From contig NZ_ATWY01000021.1 of assembly GCF_000421405.1 (NCBI RefSeq), forward strand, positions 1-64,000: a DNA stretch of 64,000 nt, read 5' to 3'. A model generated the notes under the pieces. It was not told where the DNA came from. It saw only the letters and a list, made by a program, of their open reading frames with translations, and made no database searches. This DNA is from Butyrivibrio sp. NC2007 (GTDB lineage Bacteria > Bacillota > Clostridia > Lachnospirales > Lachnospiraceae). The position numbers and the translations under genes are program-made. Shown here one piece after another: positions 61,141 to 64,000 of this stretch; positions within the stretch are counted from its first letter, which is position 1; each line of letters begins with the position of its first letter.

Positions 61141-61692
61141 ATGGCAAAGACAGCGATATTCTTAGCAGAAGGATTTGAAGAAATAGAAGCTCTGACCGTT
61201 GTTGACCTGCTTCGCAGAGCAGGAATCGAGATAACGACAGCCTCAATCACTGGAAGCAAGCAGGTAACCGGCTCTCACAACATAACTGTAGAGGCCGACG
61301 TTCTGCTTTCAGACATTAAATTTGATGAAACAGACATGATAATTCTTCCGGGCGGAATGCCGGGAACCAACAATCTGGATGCCTGCGAACCTCTGAAGAC
61401 TCAGATCAAGGCCTTCGCCGATGCAGGCAAGAAACTTTCTGCAATCTGCGCAGCACCGAGAGTATTTGGCAAGATGGGTATCTTAAACGGCAAAAAGGCT
61501 ACCTGCTATCCTGGAAATGAAGAATTCCTCCAAGGCGCTGATCCTCAGACTGACGAAGTTGTAAAAGACGGCAACTTCATCACCAGCCGCGGAATGGGAA
61601 CTGCAATCCCCTTCGGACTTGCAATCATTGAAGAGTTCCAGGGCAAAGAAGCTGCCGATGACATGGCTAAAAAGATCATTTTCAGACAGTAA
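61141..61692 (+). CDS. DJ-1/PfpI-family protein
   Basis: A 183-residue protein. FLAEGFEEIEALTVVDLLRR holds the conserved Glu near residue 15, MIILPGGMPGTNNL follows, and SAICAAPRVFGKMG has the reactive nucleophilic Cys near 101. This is the DJ-1/YajL-like subgroup, linked to protein or metabolite repair in several organisms; the exact activity is disputed. GGGAGG precedes ATG 61141; longer starts lack a ribosome site. It has its own terminator and seems a single-gene unit. Confidence 0.9.
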   Translation: MAKTAIFLAEGFEEIEALTVVDLLRRAGIEITTASITGSKQVTGSHNITVEADVLLSDIKFDETDMIILPGGMPGTNNLDACEPLKTQIKAFADAGKKLSAICAAPRVFGKMGILNGKKATCYPGNEEFLQGADPQTDEVVKDGNFITSRGMGTAIPFGLAIIEEFQGKEAADDMAKKIIFRQ

Positions 61693-61744
61693 AAGGTGTA
61701 AATACGATCATCTCCGCAAAAAAATACATAGAAATATATTTGAT

Positions 61745-61780
61745 AAAAATCCCGCAAGCCCAGTGTTTGCAGGATTTTTT
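61745..61780 (+). terminator. Intrinsic terminator after the DJ-1/PfpI gene
   Basis: AAAAATCC-C-GCAA pairs with TTGC-A-GGATTTTTT around CCCAGTG-type sequence. It starts 52 bases after the stop. Confidence 0.8.
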
Positions 61781-61811
61781 GCAGTTTATAATTTCTTTAG
61801 AAAAAAACTTG

Positions 61812-61840
61812 TTGACAATTTGTTCTAGTTGTTCTATAAC
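61812..61840 (+). promoter_or_regulatory. Sigma-A promoter of the hsp20 gene
   Basis: TTGACA (61812-61817), 17 bases, TATAAC (61835-61840): a perfect -35 and a five-of-six -10. It lies just upstream of the CIRCE element, about 100 bases before the start. Confidence 0.85.
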
Positions 61841-61857
61841 ATACTTGTAACAAGAAA

Positions 61858-61884
61858 TTAGCAGCCGCTACTTGAGAGTGCTAA
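61858..61884 (+). promoter_or_regulatory. CIRCE operator (HrcA binding)
   Basis: TTAGCAGCC - nine bases - GAGTGCTAA. The right arm is a perfect CIRCE half and the left arm matches the TTAGCACTC consensus at seven of nine positions. It lies about 17 bases after the -10, in the early transcript, the usual position for HrcA control of heat-shock genes. hrcA is not in this window. Confidence 0.82.
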
Positions 61885-61941
61885 TAAAAAGGATTAAACA
61901 CTACAACAGAACAAAATAAATATAGAAAAGGAGTGATAATT

Positions 61942-62406
61942 ATGTTGATGCCTATGCTTTGGAGTAACAATGATATTTTTGATGAGATGGATAATTTCTT
62001 TAACGATGGATTCTTTGGCGGAAGTGGCCTGATGCCAAGAGAAGCTAAGCCTTTCGATTCCACATCAGGACCTATGAGAACAGACGTTATTGAAAAAGAC
62101 AACTGCTACCAGCTTGAGGCTGAGCTTCCCGGATTCAACAAGGAAGACATCAAGATTGATCTCAAGAATGACACCTTGACCATCAGCGCTTCTCACAATG
62201 AGAACAAGGATGAGAAGGACGAGAACGGCAAGTATATCCGCCGCGAGAGAAGAAGCTCTTCATATCAGAGATCATTCCATGTAGAAGGCCTTAAGCCTGA
62301 GGATATCATCGCTCAGTACAGAAACGGTGTTCTTACCGTTAACCTTCCTAAAAAGGAAGCCATCCCTGAGAAGGAAGAAGCTATCCAGATTGAAGTTAAA
62401 GATTGA
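61942..62406 (+). CDS. Small heat-shock protein Hsp20 (IbpA-like)
   Basis: A 154-residue protein. RTDVIEKDNCYQLEAELPGF opens the alpha-crystallin domain at about 40-135, with ENKDEKDENGKYIRRERRSS and GLKPEDIIAQYRNGVLTVNL PKK-type end (GVLTVNLPKKE). It binds unfolding proteins without ATP. ATG 61942 is eight bases after AAGGAG. A CIRCE element controls it. A terminator that probably serves both strands follows. Confidence 0.95.
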   Translation: MLMPMLWSNNDIFDEMDNFFNDGFFGGSGLMPREAKPFDSTSGPMRTDVIEKDNCYQLEAELPGFNKEDIKIDLKNDTLTISASHNENKDEKDENGKYIRRERRSSSYQRSFHVEGLKPEDIIAQYRNGVLTVNLPKKEAIPEKEEAIQIEVKD

Positions 62407-62433
62407 TCGCAGTGACCTAAACATAAACATAAG

Positions 62434-62473
62434 AAAGGCTGTCATACTAAGAACTAGTGTGACAGCCTTTTTC
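62434..62473. terminator. Bidirectional terminator between hsp20 and the phosphofructokinase gene
   Basis: AAAGGCTGTCA-T-ACTA and TAGT-G-TGACAGCCTTTTT pair around AGAAC; on the other strand the stem ends in CCTTTCTT. Both genes stop at its edges. Confidence 0.88.
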
Positions 62474-62479
62474 ATGTCA

Positions 62480-63703
62480 TTAAAGGGAAATATGCTGTGG
62501 CAGACCACCTACAAACATCGGTGTCAGTTCTGCCTGAATAAGAGGATATGCGTAATCAATAAACTCCTGCTTCATCTGAGTGTGGTCCTCGCTGATCCAT
62601 TCAAGCGGAACCTTTTTCTCGAGGTTTGCAATCTCTGAAATAGGATGAAGTTCTGTGGTGCACTGGTATGGTGCGTTGGAAATTCGCTTTAGTGCCACCA
62701 TTTCGCCGGTACAGCCTTCGAAAGCGGCCTTCACAGCTGCTCCGCCTACCTGATATGCCTCGGTGATATCTGTTCTGCTGGTAAGGTGACCAGCGCATCT
62801 TTGAAGTGTGGACAACTCTATGCAGCGGGTCTTGGTATCAAGCTGCTTGGCAATAGTGTTTGCCAGGAATCGCGCTGTACCCGTCAGGCTCTTGTGTCCG
62901 AAAGCATCAACAGCATGAACGTCATCTGAAAGCTCACAAACATAGCGTCCGTCTTCAAGCTTAACACCTTCTGAAACTGCGATCACGATGCTGCTCTTTT
63001 TCTCCTGCATCTTTCTGACCTTTTCAACAAATCTCTCCACATTAAAGGGAACTTCGGGAAGGCAGATCATATCAACGCCCTCGCAGTCCCAGCCCTTGGC
63101 AAGTGCAGCAGCGGCTGTGAGCCATCCGGCATTTCTTCCCATTATTTCAACTACAGTCACATACTTAGTGCCGTAAACAGTAGCATCCCTGATGATCTCT
63201 TTCATCACAACTCCGATATACTTGGCCGCGGAACCATAGCCGGGAGTATGGTCGGTTACTGTAAGGTCGTTATCAATAGTTTTGGGAACGCCAATGAAGC
63301 GTATATCACTTCCCTTTCCTGCGCCGTAAGCAGCAAGTTTGTTGATGGTATCCATGCTGTCATTACCACCTATGTAAAAGAAATATCCAATATTCATGGA
63401 ATCGAGCTTAGCGAAAATTTTCTCATAAAGCTCTTTTGCCCCATCATCATTAATATCGGGAAGCTTGTACCTGCAGCTGCCAAGATAACTTGATGGAGTG
63501 CGCTTCAAAAGCTCTATGTCTATCGGCTTTGTGAAGATCTCCACCAGGTCAACATATCTATCTTCCAGAAATCCCTGTATACCGTTGCACATGCCGTAAA
63601 CATGCTCAGATCCGCGACTCTTTGCCGCCTCAAAAACCCCTGCAAGACTGGAATTGATGACTGACGTCGGTCCGCCGGACTGTCCGACTATTGTATTCTT
63701 CAT
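62480..63703 (-). CDS. Pyrophosphate-type 6-phosphofructokinase
   Basis: A 407-residue enzyme. VGQSGGPTSVINSSLAGVFE at the start, YIGGNDSMDTINKLAAYGAG, PKTIDNDLTVTDHTPGYGSA and EIMGRNAGWLTAAAALA are the phosphofructokinase signatures. The Gly-Gly-Asn-Asp rather than Gly-Gly-Asp-Gly at the phosphate donor loop fits a PPi-using enzyme (fructose 6-phosphate + PPi to fructose 1,6-bisphosphate + phosphate) of the longer 'group III' type. I chose ATG 63703, eight bases after GGAGG. It is a single gene facing hsp20. Confidence 0.92.
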   Translation of the reverse strand: MKNTIVGQSGGPTSVINSSLAGVFEAAKSRGSEHVYGMCNGIQGFLEDRYVDLVEIFTKPIDIELLKRTPSSYLGSCRYKLPDINDDGAKELYEKIFAKLDSMNIGYFFYIGGNDSMDTINKLAAYGAGKGSDIRFIGVPKTIDNDLTVTDHTPGYGSAAKYIGVVMKEIIRDATVYGTKYVTVVEIMGRNAGWLTAAAALAKGWDCEGVDMICLPEVPFNVERFVEKVRKMQEKKSSIVIAVSEGVKLEDGRYVCELSDDVHAVDAFGHKSLTGTARFLANTIAKQLDTKTRCIELSTLQRCAGHLTSRTDITEAYQVGGAAVKAAFEGCTGEMVALKRISNAPYQCTTELHPISEIANLEKKVPLEWISEDHTQMKQEFIDYAYPLIQAELTPMFVGGLPQHISL

Positions 63704-63870
63704 TACCCGTCCCTCCATTTGATTGTTCACTTGATATATAGTTAATTGCTTTATAATAAAATGATAACGTTAAATATATTCTCATGTAAGAGCTTACATT
63801 TAAATAAAAATGGTGTTTTTTGAACTATTTGTGTTCTCATCCCAAAGCGGTCCGGATTTCAAAAAACATC

Positions 63871-63909
63871 AAAAAAGCTGCCACACCATATCGGTGCGAC
63901 AGCTCTTTT
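63871..63909 (-). terminator. Intrinsic terminator after the rubrerythrin gene
   Basis: On the minus strand GAGCTGTCGCACC-GATAT-GGTGTGGCAGCTTTTTTG: a long stem with two mismatches and a T run. It begins 22 bases after the rubrerythrin stop. Confidence 0.88.
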
Positions 63910-63930
63910 CTATTATCTATTCATATCAAA

Positions 63931-64000
63931 TTAGTAGTTCTGAGCCTTCTTCATGAAGTAAGCCTGAGGGTGATTGCATACAGGGCAAACCTCCGGAGCC
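63931..64000 (-). CDS. Rubrerythrin, C-terminal end; continues past the right edge
   Basis: The last 23 codons read EVCPVCNHPQAYFMKKAQNY and stop at 63931-63933. The C-P-V-C-x-H-P-Q-A-Y-F pattern is the C-terminal rubredoxin-like iron site of rubrerythrin, which detoxifies peroxide in anaerobes. Only the second Cys pair of the four-Cys iron site is in the window; the diiron domain lies outside. Confidence 0.85.
   Translation of the reverse strand, partial: APEVCPVCNHPQAYFMKKAQNY

Overview
The window looks like a chromosome segment of a motile, anaerobic Gram-positive bacterium of the Lachnospiraceae (Butyrivibrio/Roseburia-like). This rests on family recognition: two short flagellins, a flgM-flgN-flgK-flgK-flgL-fliW-csrA block, pyrophosphate-type phosphofructokinase, a rubrerythrin end, a class B sortase, many LicD proteins, strong GGAGG ribosome sites and moderate GC. 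No rRNA or tRNA gene was seen. Most genes lie on the minus strand.

Layout. (1) 1-5.4 kb: the N-terminal part of a secreted serine-rich repeat protein running off the left edge, a conserved 71-residue protein, two Gtf3-like glucosyltransferases and a GT2 enzyme; this resembles a glycosylated serine-rich adhesin locus. (2) 5.7-7.7 kb: a four-helix membrane protein, a small unknown protein and a PD-(D/E)XK nuclease-family protein. (3) 7.9-11.8 kb: an operon with an IspD/TarI-type cytidylyltransferase, a TarJ/GatD-type dehydrogenase, the C-terminal remnant of a sugar-phosphate isomerase, a Gfo/Idh/MocA oxidoreductase and a glycerophosphodiesterase. (4) 12-19 kb: an acidic secreted protein and a 1,696-residue polypeptide joining a surface protein, a sorting-signal-like segment and a class B sortase. 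(5) 19-31.3 kb: a minus-strand run of glycosylation genes (one broken by an in-frame stop), with a radical SAM enzyme, a polysaccharide pyruvyl transferase, a Rossmann-SGNH-CitC-like fusion and a propeller-like protein. (6) 31.6-34 kb: a secreted protein, its membrane-tethered partner and a coiled-coil protein. (7) 34-45.6 kb: four LicD proteins with fused or separate TagF-like tails, a ribulose-phosphate-epimerase-like protein, a group II intron remnant and a glycosyltransferase-SGNH fusion. (8) 45.7-60 kb: the late flagellar genes. (9) 60-64 kb: CYTH, DJ-1/PfpI, Hsp20 with CIRCE, PPi-phosphofructokinase, rubrerythrin C-terminus.

How it may work together. Sigma-28 promoters of the form TAAA/TTAA-N15-(N)CCGATAW (one with GACGATAA) precede flgM (two), flaG and both flagellins. 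FliW and CsrA are encoded, and the flagellin leaders carry GGA motifs, one in a hairpin loop, as expected for CsrA control. I see no polymerase or flippase among the sugar genes, so they could decorate proteins in the cytoplasm (flagellin, the serine-rich protein) rather than build a capsule; that is inference. The TarI/TarJ-like pair, the epimerase-like protein and the LicD/TagF-like enzymes could form a polyol-phosphate or phosphocholine-type pathway.

Most unusual items: the surface protein-sortase fusion; the Rossmann-SGNH-CitC fusion; the mix-and-match LicD/tail proteins; a Rossmann-like module recurring in six proteins; a 122-bp near-perfect palindrome between flgL and flgK; two broken genes in the sugar operons; and a sigma-28-like promoter ahead of a non-flagellar gene pair.
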